Below are positions 37,684 through 46,055 of a DNA stretch of 64,000 nt, in pieces. Position 1 is the first letter of the stretch; each line of letters opens with the position of its first letter. The stretch is taken from the NCBI RefSeq assembly GCF_001613145.1, contig NZ_BDBU01000002.1:1-64000 (forward strand), given 5' to 3'. Made by a program: the position numbers and the translations under genes. The stretch comes from Nocardia jejuensis NBRC 103114. Its GTDB lineage: Bacteria > Actinomycetota > Actinomycetes > Mycobacteriales > Mycobacteriaceae. The notes beneath the pieces were generated by a model. The model had not been told where the DNA came from. It saw only the letters and a program-made list of their open reading frames with translations, and ran no database searches.

Positions 37684-38532
37684 TCACTCGGCGGGCATCG
37701 GCCCATTGTCCGGTGGGAACTCACGGTCGGCGGGGAACCTGCGCCGCAGCGCGAGATACTCCGTGGGAGTGTGGCCCGTGAATTCCTTGAACTCGCGGCT
37801 GAAATGGGCCTGATCGAAGTAGCCCGCCGAGTGAGCGAGCTCCGCCCAGTCGACCGGACCCAGAGCGTCCACCGACACGATCGACCGTGCGAAGCGGTAC
37901 ATCCGCGCCACCCGCTTCGGAGTCACCCCGACATGTGACTTGAATTGCGCCGCAAGGTGATTGACGCTCACACCCGCAGCGTCGGCGAGCGCACCGACGG
38001 ATACCGCGCCGTAGGAATTCTCCAGGCGCGGTCCCGTGTGCCGGACCAGGTCGAAACCGCGCGGCGAGGTCTCGGTGAGCCGCGCTCGGAGCTCACGCTC
38101 GAGCACCTGCAGTATCTCGGGAGCGTGCCGGAGGTCGCCGATCCGATTGCGGATCCGATCCGTGAGGGACCGCTGCCAGAGGGCGTCGAACGGCACCGTC
38201 CGGTCGCACAGCTCGGACGCTGGAACGTCGACGAACGGCGCGATGCCCCAGGGCTTGAAATGCACTCCGACAATCCTCACCGACGCCGGGTACTCGACGA
38301 GGACACGCGTGGTCCTGGTACCCATGAACCATCCATCGGTGAGAACCATCGGGTCCCCGTCCGAGGATCCCCGGTCCCACAGTCGCGCGGGATCGCCGAG
38401 ATTGATGAGCAGGTGTGCCGACGGCATCGGCGGAACATTCATCGACCTGTGGCGCGGTGCTCCCGTGAGGCAGTAGATGTCGTCGATGAACTCGTCCAGA
38501 GGCGGAGCGGGCACCCGGCCGACATATCGCAT
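37684..38532 (-). CDS. AraC-type regulator
   Basis: A 282-residue regulator. The ATG at 38532 (MRYVGRVPAPPLDEF) is preferred; a GTG 16 codons upstream is possible. Residues about 1-130 form a ligand domain of the DUF6597 type (RIVGVHFKPWGIAPFVDVPA). The C-terminal double helix-turn-helix is GALADAAGVSVNHLAAQFKS and AHSAGYFDQAHFSREFKEFT, with the AraC signature GHTPTEY. It lies 70 bases upstream of the RibD-like gene on the same strand and may be cotranscribed with it. Confidence 0.88.
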   Translation of the reverse strand: MRYVGRVPAPPLDEFIDDIYCLTGAPRHRSMNVPPMPSAHLLINLGDPARLWDRGSSDGDPMVLTDGWFMGTRTTRVLVEYPASVRIVGVHFKPWGIAPFVDVPASELCDRTVPFDALWQRSLTDRIRNRIGDLRHAPEILQVLERELRARLTETSPRGFDLVRHTGPRLENSYGAVSVGALADAAGVSVNHLAAQFKSHVGVTPKRVARMYRFARSIVSVDALGPVDWAELAHSAGYFDQAHFSREFKEFTGHTPTEYLALRRRFPADREFPPDNGPMPAE

Positions 38533-38703
38533 GGCTACAGCATTGCCGATCGCGCCGACACGGACCGGACAATCCGACACCGATCGAGGTGCGGCGCACG
38601 GAAATGCCGGCGTCTGCCGACCCGGGCCGGACTCGTGGCCTGCGGGTCCGGCAGTGCCGAGTTCCGCGCACGGGCGGCGATCCGGGTCGGAATCAGACTG
38701 TCG

Positions 38704-39231
38704 TCAGTGGAAGAGTGCGTCGATGACCACGACCGATCCGGCGCCGCCGCTGCCGCCGCCGACCGATCCGGCGTTGGCGATCTGGCGGGTGCCGAGCACG
38801 ATTTGCTGACCCGCGCCCGGGCCGCTCTGCACGCCCAGGGTGCTGATGGCGTTCTGGCCCACCGGTGAGGTCACCCAATTGCCCGAGACGACGCTGACGC
38901 TGCCGTCGGACCAGGCTATGGAACCGCTGGCGGGATTGCCGCCCGCACCGGTTCCGGAGTTGCTGCCGGTGACGATATTGAACGGATAGCTGATGTTCAG
39001 CATCCCACCGGAGACACCGGGCATCTGCGCGCTGCCGCAGTCGGTGAGCCCGCCCGTCACATTGGTATTCATTCCTACGCTGCCACTACCTGGAACGTTG
39101 GTGGTGGTGAGTTCACCGCCGTAGCATCCGCCGTACACCAGATCGGCCGATGCGGGGGAGGCCAAACCTGTCAGCAGTGGAAAAGCAAAAGTCGCACCGA
39201 TCAAAACCGCAGTAGAGCGTTGTAATCGCAT
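38704..39231 (-). CDS. Secreted Gly/Ser-rich protein
   Basis: A 175-residue exported protein. ATG 39231 is chosen because a signal peptide follows at once (LIGATFAFPLLTGLASPASA, cleavage near residue 30). The mature part has two Cys (GGCYGGE and LTDCGSAQ), many Gly/Ser/Asn repeats, and ends VVVIDALFH. It looks like an extracellular beta-rich protein. No family is recognised. It stands alone. Confidence 0.7.
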   Translation of the reverse strand: MRLQRSTAVLIGATFAFPLLTGLASPASADLVYGGCYGGELTTTNVPGSGSVGMNTNVTGGLTDCGSAQMPGVSGGMLNISYPFNIVTGSNSGTGAGGNPASGSIAWSDGSVSVVSGNWVTSPVGQNAISTLGVQSGPGAGQQIVLGTRQIANAGSVGGGSGGAGSVVVIDALFH

Positions 39232-39397
39232 TCCGGTACCTTTCGCCGCGATGCCTGAGCGCATCTCGTTTCAAGTACGAACGACATATCCATCGTATGC
39301 CCGTATTCGGGGTATGCGCTCGAAAAGCCTTTTACCCACCGCACATCCATACCCGCCGCTGAATCGCATCGCTGTAATTCGTGACGCCCCGCACCCC

Positions 39398-39601
39398 TCA
39401 CACATCCGCACGATCGAGAGCCTCGGCTTCCATCGCGGCGATGAAATCGGAGACCTTCGAACCATAGATTCCCCAACTGTTCACGCCGCCGATTTCGACA
39501 AGGCGCAGGACATCGCCGGTGTCGATACCGATATCGACGGTGACCACAGGGTATTCGTGAGGGCCGGTCGAAGGTGATGTCGGATTCGTTGGCCCGGTTG
39601 A
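39398..39601 (-). pseudogene. Remnant of an ATP-grasp-type C-terminal domain
   Basis: On the minus strand a frame without a proper start, bounded upstream by TAG at 39602-39604, reads YPVVTVDIGIDTGDVLRLVE, IGGVNSWGIYGSKVSDF and IAAMEAEAL before TGA at 39398-39400. The order (Asp-x-x segment, VEIGGVNSWG) resembles the metal- and ATP-binding C-terminal end of small ATP-grasp proteins (usually VEINxxNSxG-Y). About 75 percent of such a gene would be missing. A GTG at 39547 could in principle start a short peptide. Confidence 0.4.
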
Positions 39602-39633
39602 CTATTCGAGGGTCTCGTTCGGTCGCGCCGGTG

Positions 39634-40140
39634 CTAATCTCCGGTGCGGCCGTCGATGCGTTCGCGGAGGAGGTCGGCGTGGCCGTTGTGGCGGGCGTAT
39701 TCCTGAATCATGTGGGTGAGGATCCAGCGGAGGCTGTAGCGGTCGCCGGTGGGCTCGTCGACGCCGAAGGTGTCGAGTGATTCGCAGGCGTCGGCGATCT
39801 CGCGGGATCGTGTGTAGGCGTTGTGCCACAATCGGAGTGCTTCGTCCGCATCGGCGTTGTCGACCTCGAAATCGGTGCCGTCCGGAGCGTCGGCCTGCCA
39901 GTACTCGAACGGGGTATTCGATCCGGAGAGAATGCGGCCGAACCAGCCCAGTTCGACGTCGGTGAGATGACGGACGAGGCCGAGCAGTGACAATCGCGAC
40001 GGTTCCACGGCCCGCAGGCGAAGTTGGTCGGCGGTGAGTCCGGAGCACTTGCGGGCCAGTGTTTCTCGATGGAATTCCAGGACTTCGGTGAGCGTCTCGC
40101 GTTCTCCGGGTAGCTGCTGGTTCTGTTGTGTCGAGTTCAC
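39634..40140 (-). CDS. DinB/DUF664-family protein
   Basis: A 168-residue helical protein from GTG 40140. DUF664 features: RETLARKCSGLTADQLRLRA, LGLVRHLTDVELGWFGRIL with a metal His, and the C-terminal signature LTHMIQEYARHNGHADLLRE with the other His ligands. These are mycothiol-S-transferase-like metal proteins of the DinB fold. It is followed upstream on the same strand by a VOC-family gene 28 bases away, so the two may form an operon. Confidence 0.9.
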   Translation of the reverse strand: MNSTQQNQQLPGERETLTEVLEFHRETLARKCSGLTADQLRLRAVEPSRLSLLGLVRHLTDVELGWFGRILSGSNTPFEYWQADAPDGTDFEVDNADADEALRLWHNAYTRSREIADACESLDTFGVDEPTGDRYSLRWILTHMIQEYARHNGHADLLRERIDGRTGD

Positions 40141-40168
40141 CCGTTCATAGTGCCGGTTTCGATCTCGC

Positions 40169-40534
40169 TCAGTCGAGGCAGAATTCGTTGCCTTCGATGT
40201 CCTGCATCACGAGACACGATTCGTTGACGCCATCGGCGCGCAGCAATCGCACGCGAACCGCGCCGAGCGCGACCAGTCGTGCGCATTCGGACTCGAGTGC
40301 TTCCACCCGTTCGTCGCCCACCAGTCCGGTGCCGACTCGCACGTCGATGTGCACCCGATTCTTCACGACCTTGCCTTCGGGCACGCGCTGGAAGTACAGA
40401 CGCGGGCCCACACCAGCGGGATCGGCGCATGCCCTACCTCGGTGCTCGTAACCCAACACCTCGGACCAGAATCGAGCGACGCGTTCGGGTTCCGCGCAGT
40501 CGAAGGTGACCTGGATCTGCCTGACCGATGTCAT
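40169..40534 (-). CDS. VOC-family protein
   Basis: A 121-residue glyoxalase-fold protein from ATG 40534. Markers are QIQVTFDCAEPERVARFWSE, LYFQRVPEGKVVKNRVHIDV and the end DIEGNEFCLD, the usual pattern of the actinobacterial VOC proteins of about 120 residues. Likely metal ligands are His in VHIDV and Glu in GNEFC. The reaction is unknown. It probably shares a transcript with the DinB-type gene downstream. Confidence 0.9.
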   Translation of the reverse strand: MTSVRQIQVTFDCAEPERVARFWSEVLGYEHRGRACADPAGVGPRLYFQRVPEGKVVKNRVHIDVRVGTGLVGDERVEALESECARLVALGAVRVRLLRADGVNESCLVMQDIEGNEFCLD

Positions 40535-40742
40535 GGGTCCACCCTAGAGCGGACCAGCGAGTCGTTTCCATTTCAAATCCACACGATCGCAATGCAATAC
40601 ACGCCGTGGCCCGGGTAGGGGGATCTCCGAACGGGGACGGCAGAATGGGACCACCCGACCGGCGCGCGCCCGCCGGCCGGGGCGATCGCCGGGGCCGGAC
40701 CGGGCGCGGGTACCGTGAACTGCCGATAACGAAGAGGATGCA

Positions 40743-41207
40743 ATGGGTGCAGCGTCGCAGAGCTCGGGCACGGCCGATCGCGATCCCGTGATTGTCATCG
40801 ATCTTGATCTCACGTCGCTCGAGCAGGTCCGAGCCCAGGTGCGCCGGCTGTTCGGCACCCGCACCGGAGTCGTGGTCGATGACGCGGTCCAGGTAGCCGA
40901 CGAGTTGGTGAGCAATGCCCGCCGGCACGGCAGTCCGCCTCGCAGCTGTCGTTTGATCATGCTGAACGCGCAACGACTACTGCGCATAGAGGTCGAGGAC
41001 AGCTCACCCGTCGCACCCACACAACGCGCGCGAGACACCACCGGCGGCCTGGGAATGGTGCTGATCGACCGCCTCTCCCACTCGTGGGGCGTGATTCATC
41101 ACGAGAACCACAAGACGGTCTGGGTCGAAATCGCGACGGACCGGCCCGGTGCCCTGCACATGGCCGTCGCGGACACGCCGGAAAACCCGGAGCCGGACCT
41201 CGGCTAG
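40743..41207 (+). CDS. RsbW-like ATP-binding (anti-sigma type) kinase
   Basis: A 154-residue HATPase_c_2 protein from ATG 40743 with GAGGA upstream. The Bergerat fold motifs are VADELVSNARRHG (N box), RIEVEDSSP (G1-like) and TTGGLGMVLIDRLS (G2). Such proteins bind sigma factors and phosphorylate STAS antagonists. A STAS gene follows 9 bases later, forming a partner pair. No sigma factor gene is nearby, so the target lies elsewhere. Confidence 0.88.
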   Translation: MGAASQSSGTADRDPVIVIDLDLTSLEQVRAQVRRLFGTRTGVVVDDAVQVADELVSNARRHGSPPRSCRLIMLNAQRLLRIEVEDSSPVAPTQRARDTTGGLGMVLIDRLSHSWGVIHHENHKTVWVEIATDRPGALHMAVADTPENPEPDLG

Positions 41208-41216
41208 GGTGGCCCG

Positions 41217-41594
41217 GTGGCCTCTCCGAACGATATCCCGCTGCCCGCGCCGACGCTGTCGGTCCACTGGCACAACCTGCCCGATGTCGTCGTGGTCGCG
41301 ATCGCCGGTGAGGTGGATTCCGACACCGCCCCCGCGATGGGCGAGGTGATCATCGCCGCTCTCGATCGCGCCGCCGCGGGACCGTGCATCGTGGATCTGA
41401 CCGAGGTGCAGTTCCTCGGCCCGCGTGGGCTCGCGACCCTCGTGGACGTGACGCAGCAGGCCGAACTCAGGCGAGAGCCGTTGAAGATCGTCGTCGATGC
41501 GAACCGTCCCGTGATCCGGCCCATCGAACTGACCGGACTGGATGAGGTCCTGGCGCTCTACCACACCGTCGAGGAAGCGCTCGCGGCCGAATAG
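41217..41594 (+). CDS. STAS-domain anti-anti-sigma factor, altered phosphosite
   Basis: A 125-residue STAS protein from GTG 41217. The fold is clear: VVVVAIAGEVDSDTAPAMGE, then CIVDLTEVQFLGPRGLATLV. In the family the residue after LG (or D-S-S) is the Ser that RsbW-type kinases phosphorylate; here it is Pro69, so normal phospho-control looks impossible at that site. It is directly behind its predicted kinase partner. It may act constitutively or use another residue. Confidence 0.87.
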   Translation: MASPNDIPLPAPTLSVHWHNLPDVVVVAIAGEVDSDTAPAMGEVIIAALDRAAAGPCIVDLTEVQFLGPRGLATLVDVTQQAELRREPLKIVVDANRPVIRPIELTGLDEVLALYHTVEEALAAE

Positions 41595-41620
41595 GCCGCG
41601 AGCGTTCGCGTCCGCGTGCG

Positions 41621-42601
41621 TCAGTCCTTCGGGTCGAGTTCCACGACGGTGCCGGGGTGCGCGAGCGAGGCGACCGTGATGCGGCCGCCCTTGGCCTGAT
41701 CGATGATCTGCCCCTGCCACGCCACGAAGCACGAGGCGATCTCGCTGTTGTAGGCGTTGGTGAGGATCGGAGTCAGAACCTTCGCGAAATCGCCCTCGGC
41801 CGCGATGAGCTGATCGCGGTACGGTCCGTAGTACGGCAGGATCGCTTGCAGGACAGTGGCTTCCACGCCCTGAACCTGCGCGATCAGCGGGTCGATCTGC
41901 GGCTGGAACTGCGTGATCACCGGGGCGATCTCCGCGAGCACCGGGCCGACGAGCTGCAGTATCGGCTGATATACCGACCCGAGTGCGAACGCCTCGGAGG
42001 AGAACGGGCCAGCCAGGGGCGCGAGGCCGATCAACGAGGCAAGGCCGCCTTGCTGTTTCGGTGCGGGCCAGCCCAGCGGGCACGCGGGTTGGGTATCGGC
42101 CGGGGCGGCGGCGAACGGATTCGTCCCCGCGCCGAGCTGGACCGAAGCACCGGGCCCGGTGCCGAGCGGAACCGCCGCACCGGGGTTCGATCCACCCGGA
42201 GTCGCGACCCCGGGAGTCGCTGCGCCGGGCGTGGTCGCGGCGGGAAGTGTTGCGCCGGGGCTGGTTCCGAGGGGAACGGACGCGCCCGGGCTCGTTCCGA
42301 GGGGAACCGAGGCACCCGGACCGGCGGGCGCGGCTCCCGCGATAGGAGCCCCGCCGGGCGCGGGCGCTCCCGCTCCGGCGGACGGCGCCGCACCGGGCGC
42401 GCCGGCGATCGCATCGGGTGCAGCCTGTGTGGTCGCGGCGGTTGCCGCGGGCTGCTGCTGCGAAACAACCACGGCGGCAACATCATCGTCCTGACGGACG
42501 GTCAGTGCGGTGACCGCGACCGCGCTGCCGATCACAGTGAGTGCGGCGACAGCGCGGATAGCGCCGGCCAGCGCGGGGCGGGTCGTCGTGCGGGAAGTCA
42601 T
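41621..42601 (-). CDS. Secreted Ala/Pro/Gly-rich protein of envelope operon
   Basis: A 326-residue protein from ATG 42601 with AGAAGGA upstream; it is the last gene of a four-gene minus-strand operon. Residues about 13-32 form a signal peptide or membrane anchor (IRAVAALTVIGSAVAVTAL). Residues about 48-165 are low in complexity, with two near-identical 10-residue units (GASVPLGTSP, a 30-bp DNA repeat) and many PG/AP pairs, as in wall-spanning stalks. Residues about 175-326 are a folded domain with two Cys (PACPLGWPAP and IASCFVAWQG) and regular helices (VYQPILQLVGPVLAEIAPVI). No known family is recognised. It probably sits outside the membrane. Confidence 0.75.
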   Translation of the reverse strand: MTSRTTTRPALAGAIRAVAALTVIGSAVAVTALTVRQDDDVAAVVVSQQQPAATAATTQAAPDAIAGAPGAAPSAGAGAPAPGGAPIAGAAPAGPGASVPLGTSPGASVPLGTSPGATLPAATTPGAATPGVATPGGSNPGAAVPLGTGPGASVQLGAGTNPFAAAPADTQPACPLGWPAPKQQGGLASLIGLAPLAGPFSSEAFALGSVYQPILQLVGPVLAEIAPVITQFQPQIDPLIAQVQGVEATVLQAILPYYGPYRDQLIAAEGDFAKVLTPILTNAYNSEIASCFVAWQGQIIDQAKGGRITVASLAHPGTVVELDPKD

Positions 42602-42672
42602 CGGGTCGTGTCCTTCTCGAGGATGTTCGGAGTCGGCACCGGCAGTCGCGGTTCGTCTCGGTGACGGCCGGC

Positions 42673-43551
42673 TTATCGCGCCGGTGGGGTTGTCGTCTCG
42701 GTGGCAGGCGTGGAGGGAACAGAGGGGCCGCTCGCCCCGGGAACCGCCGGGGGAGAGGACGGCGCGGCGGTGTCCGGCTCGAAGACACCTTCCAGATGCC
42801 ACACGCCGGTGAAACTGTTGAACGGGCCGCCGACGATCAGGCTGGTCCATTCGAGGGTGAACTTGCGGGTGGCGGGGTCGTAGGTGCCGGTGGCGGAAGG
42901 GCCCTGGGGCGTATCGGCTTTCGGCTGATCGAACCAGCGGTGCGCGACGAAATCCCAGACCTTCTGGACCTGTTCCGCGCCCGCGATCTGCGCGCCCTGC
43001 TTCTCCGGCGGCTTGGGCGCGCCCTGGTTGAACTCCTGGTCGTTCCAGGACGCCGCCCACGAGGAGAGATTCGCGGTGAGCGTGTTCCCGTCCCGGACCA
43101 CGGTGGGCGGGGCGACCTCGCGCTGTGTCTGCGGATCCACCGGATTGGTGGAGATCCCGAACTCGACCGCGAAGAACTTGGTCGGCTTCGTGATCGATGC
43201 CGAGAGCGAATTACCCTGCGCGAAGCCCGGTTCGGGTTCGCTCTGGAATGCGCCGATCCGCAGGCCGCCCTCACTGCCGGGTTCGAGCAGGGTGGTCGCG
43301 CCGGCTTGGGCGGGGGAGTCTCCATTGGGCATGTACGGGCCCTTCTCCGGAGTTCCGCCCGGTTGCACCATTCGGAACCAGGTGCCCGACACGGAATCTC
43401 CGCTCACCGCACCCGGCGTGAAGCGCAGTAGTCCGACCAGATTCTCCGGGGCCGACGGAGTGGCGGTCTCGCCGTCGCCGCTGGAACAGCCCGGCAGCAC
43501 CAGGGTCAGCACTGCGAGGACGGTCGCGGCGATAGTCGTGCGTGTCCTCAT
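42673..43551 (-). CDS. Lipoprotein, paralogue of the surface protein at 44681-45772
   Basis: A 292-residue lipoprotein from ATG 43551, sharing one base with the stop of the upstream gene. The lipobox is LVLPGC with Cys22. The mature domain matches the protein at 44681-45772 segment by segment: SVSGTWFRM against SVTGSFFRM, TNPVDPQTQ against TNPTDPQTG, WNDQEFNQGAPKP against WNNQVFNQGSPKP, and GGPFNSFTGVWHLEG against GGPFNNFTGLWHLAG. A Pro/Ser/Thr-rich tail ends it. Function is unknown; the pair suggests two partners of one envelope complex. Confidence 0.8.
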   Translation of the reverse strand: MRTRTTIAATVLAVLTLVLPGCSSGDGETATPSAPENLVGLLRFTPGAVSGDSVSGTWFRMVQPGGTPEKGPYMPNGDSPAQAGATTLLEPGSEGGLRIGAFQSEPEPGFAQGNSLSASITKPTKFFAVEFGISTNPVDPQTQREVAPPTVVRDGNTLTANLSSWAASWNDQEFNQGAPKPPEKQGAQIAGAEQVQKVWDFVAHRWFDQPKADTPQGPSATGTYDPATRKFTLEWTSLIVGGPFNSFTGVWHLEGVFEPDTAAPSSPPAVPGASGPSVPSTPATETTTPPAR

Positions 43552-44684
43552 CACAGGCCACCAATCGAAGTCGTAGGGTCGGGGTTTCGTGCCGGAGCGG
43601 CCGAGTTGCCGGCGGAAGCCGCGGAGCGCCGACCTCCGTCCGGTGAGGCCGACCGCGCTGCGCGTGAGCGGAGCCCGGCACCCGCGGCGGCCAGCGCTAT
43701 CACGCCGGGCAGGAGATAGAACCATCCGAGTCCGCGGAACGCGCCGAACCCCAAGGGCTTTGTCGAATCATCGAGCGCCACCACCGCGTCGAAGTTGCCG
43801 ATGTTGTCGTTCATCGCGCCGATCAGAGCCGCGAAGCGTGAAGTCATCGGCTGCCAACGGGATTCGAGCGTGGTGATCCCGGCCAGATCGGCGTCGGGAT
43901 GAGCCGTGCGCACCGCGCCGGTGTAGCGGCTGTTCAGCTCACCGTCGGCGGCGACCAGGGTGACGAAATAGCCCTGGACCCTGCGCACTTCGTCCTGCGT
44001 GAGAATCGGTCGGAAACCGTCGATCAGCGGTTGCGCGGCGGGGGCGGCGGGAAAGAGCCCACCCGCGAGCGGAACCGCGATCAACCCGAGCGCGGCGATC
44101 GCGGCCACCGACCGCCACACGATCGCGCGATTGCCCGCCTGCGCGCGGCGGAACCCGAACACTCCGGCGGCGATCAGAATCAGCCCCGGCAAGGCGATCA
44201 GCCAGGGCAGCGACCCGAAAGGCGGTACGGAGGCAAGCTTTTCGTAGTTCCCCCGATTGCCGTCGATCGCGTCGATCATCGCTGACATGTCCGACCGGAT
44301 CTCCGGGTAGTCCCGCACGAACTGATCGACCCGGGCATAACCGCCGGACACCTGCCCCACCGGTTCCACACCGGCGGCACGCAGCGCGAGAACGTTGGAT
44401 CGCGCCTCGTCGAGCACCCCGAGATCACCGCGATAGTTCTCGATACTCGACTGGGTCACGTACGGCGCGAACGAGCCGATCATGGCCTCGCCCTTGACCG
44501 CTCGCGGGAACATCCCCGTCACCAGCGGCGCGATCACCAGCAGCGCACCGATCACGGTGAGCACCGCGAACGGCCACCGCGTCGCCGGAGGTGGCGGTGG
44601 CGCTTCGAGATTGGAGACGAACTCGGAATAGGCGGGCAGACCGGAGATCCCGGCGCTGCCCGGCGTGGAGGCCACGGCCGTCAC
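43551..44684 (-). CDS. Membrane protein with internal duplication
   Basis: A 377-residue protein from ATG 44684, overlapping the preceding gene by 4 bases. Four membrane helices lie at about residues 39-60, 157-178, 187-209 and 318-338. Each pair encloses an extracytoplasmic loop of about 100 residues, and the loops match: GMFPRAVKGEAMIGSFAPYV against GGLFPAAPAAQPLIDGFRPI, both followed by similar helical stretches. So the gene arose by duplication. The tail is Ala/Ser/Arg-rich. No known family is recognised. It is the membrane core of the operon. Confidence 0.78.
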   Translation of the reverse strand: MTAVASTPGSAGISGLPAYSEFVSNLEAPPPPPATRWPFAVLTVIGALLVIAPLVTGMFPRAVKGEAMIGSFAPYVTQSSIENYRGDLGVLDEARSNVLALRAAGVEPVGQVSGGYARVDQFVRDYPEIRSDMSAMIDAIDGNRGNYEKLASVPPFGSLPWLIALPGLILIAAGVFGFRRAQAGNRAIVWRSVAAIAALGLIAVPLAGGLFPAAPAAQPLIDGFRPILTQDEVRRVQGYFVTLVAADGELNSRYTGAVRTAHPDADLAGITTLESRWQPMTSRFAALIGAMNDNIGNFDAVVALDDSTKPLGFGAFRGLGWFYLLPGVIALAAAGAGLRSRAARSASPDGGRRSAASAGNSAAPARNPDPTTSIGGL

Positions 44685-45772
44685 GATCGATTCCGGCCCG
44701 CTATGCGGTCCGCGCCGACGAACACACCGGCGGCAACGACCGCGAGCACCAGCAGCGACGGAACGAGCCAGATCGGATTGCGGTCTCCGCGCGGCAAGGC
44801 CACGGTCTTGGTCGCGAGCACCGGATCGGCCTGCACCGAACCGGGAACCGTGGCCGCCGCGGACGCGGGGGCGACCCCACCCTGCCCTGGCAGCCCCTGT
44901 CCGGCACCGGGCTGCGTGACACCGCCCTGCCCGGTGACCCCGCCCTGCCCAGTGACCCCGCCCTGCCCGGCGGCTCCCTGCCCGGCACCGGACGGCGTGA
45001 CCCCCGGCTGGCTGGCAGCGGGTTGCTCACCCGCCGGTGCGGACCCGCCGCCCGGCGCAACCCCCAACGGCGCGGCCGCGGGAGCCGCCTGCGGCACCGA
45101 ACCCCGATACTGCCCCGCCAGATGCCACAGCCCGGTGAAGTTGTTGAACGGCCCACCCACGATCTGACTCGTCCATTCGATGACGAAATTGCCCGCGCCG
45201 TCGATGCTTCCGCTGATCGGACTCGTCTTACCCGGCAGCCCACCGCCCGGCTTGGGCGAGCCCTGATTGAACACCTGGTTGTTCCAGGTGACCCCGAGAC
45301 TGCTCAGATCCCCCGAGAGCTGCCCGCCGTCGGTGAACAGCTGCGGCACCGAGGTGCCACCACCGGTCTGCGGATCGGTCGGGTTGGTCGCGGTCGCGAA
45401 GTCCACGCCGTAGAAGCGCACCGGCGTGGTCACCCGTCCCGATTGCGCGTTGCCCGCGCCGTCGAAGGCCGCCGCAGGCTGCGGTTGATAACTCCCGCTG
45501 ACGAGTCCGCCGTCGCTGCCCGCCGACAGCGTCGTCACCGTCTGATCGCTGCACCGCGAATCGCTGTTGGCCAGAAACGGTCCGCTCGCATCGCCGGTCG
45601 GCAGGATCATCCGGAAGAAGCTGCCCGTCACGGAACCGCCCGAGCACACTCCCGGCGACAGCGCGAACAGACCGTTCAGCGGCGCGGGCTCGGCCTGTGC
45701 GGCCGGTGCGGCGATCACCGACAGGCCGAGCGCGGCGAACGCGGCGGCGAGTCGATAAGAGTTCCGTCCCAT
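44681..45772 (-). CDS. Surface protein with C-terminal membrane anchor
   Basis: A 363-residue protein from ATG 45772 with AAGGA upstream, first gene of the four-gene envelope operon. The signal peptide is residues 1-27 (FAALGLSVIAAPAAQAEP). Residues about 28-205 are the domain shared with the lipoprotein at 42673-43551. A Gly/Gln/Pro-rich stalk follows (three GQGGVT units, an 18-bp DNA repeat near 44925-44980). Residues about 333-354 are a membrane helix ([20 protein letters not shown]) with a basic tail RNRS, so the protein is anchored with its domain outside. Two Cys (GVCSGG and SRCSDQ) may pair. Function is unknown. Confidence 0.78.
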   Translation of the reverse strand: MGRNSYRLAAAFAALGLSVIAAPAAQAEPAPLNGLFALSPGVCSGGSVTGSFFRMILPTGDASGPFLANSDSRCSDQTVTTLSAGSDGGLVSGSYQPQPAAAFDGAGNAQSGRVTTPVRFYGVDFATATNPTDPQTGGGTSVPQLFTDGGQLSGDLSSLGVTWNNQVFNQGSPKPGGGLPGKTSPISGSIDGAGNFVIEWTSQIVGGPFNNFTGLWHLAGQYRGSVPQAAPAAAPLGVAPGGGSAPAGEQPAASQPGVTPSGAGQGAAGQGGVTGQGGVTGQGGVTQPGAGQGLPGQGGVAPASAAATVPGSVQADPVLATKTVALPRGDRNPIWLVPSLLVLAVVAAGVFVGADRIAGRNRS

Positions 45773-46055
45773 GGGTGGGTCCTTCGATTGGCGCGGTGCG
45801 AAGCCGGTTGTCCGGCAGCACTCGCCATAGCAACTCGAGCCCGTCGCAAAGTCGTGAGTTGAAGTCACGGTGAATGGAATCCGGGAAATTCCACACGGCC
45901 CGGACGGGCGGGAGAGTCATGATGCCGTGATGGGTATCACCGCATGACGCACTCGCGTCCGGTTGGGGATCGGATCGTAATCGTTGCTGTTCACGCGCTC
46001 GGAAACGCGGGATCCTGAGAGCGGTAGATAGTCCCGAGCGTTGGGCGGTGGGCGT

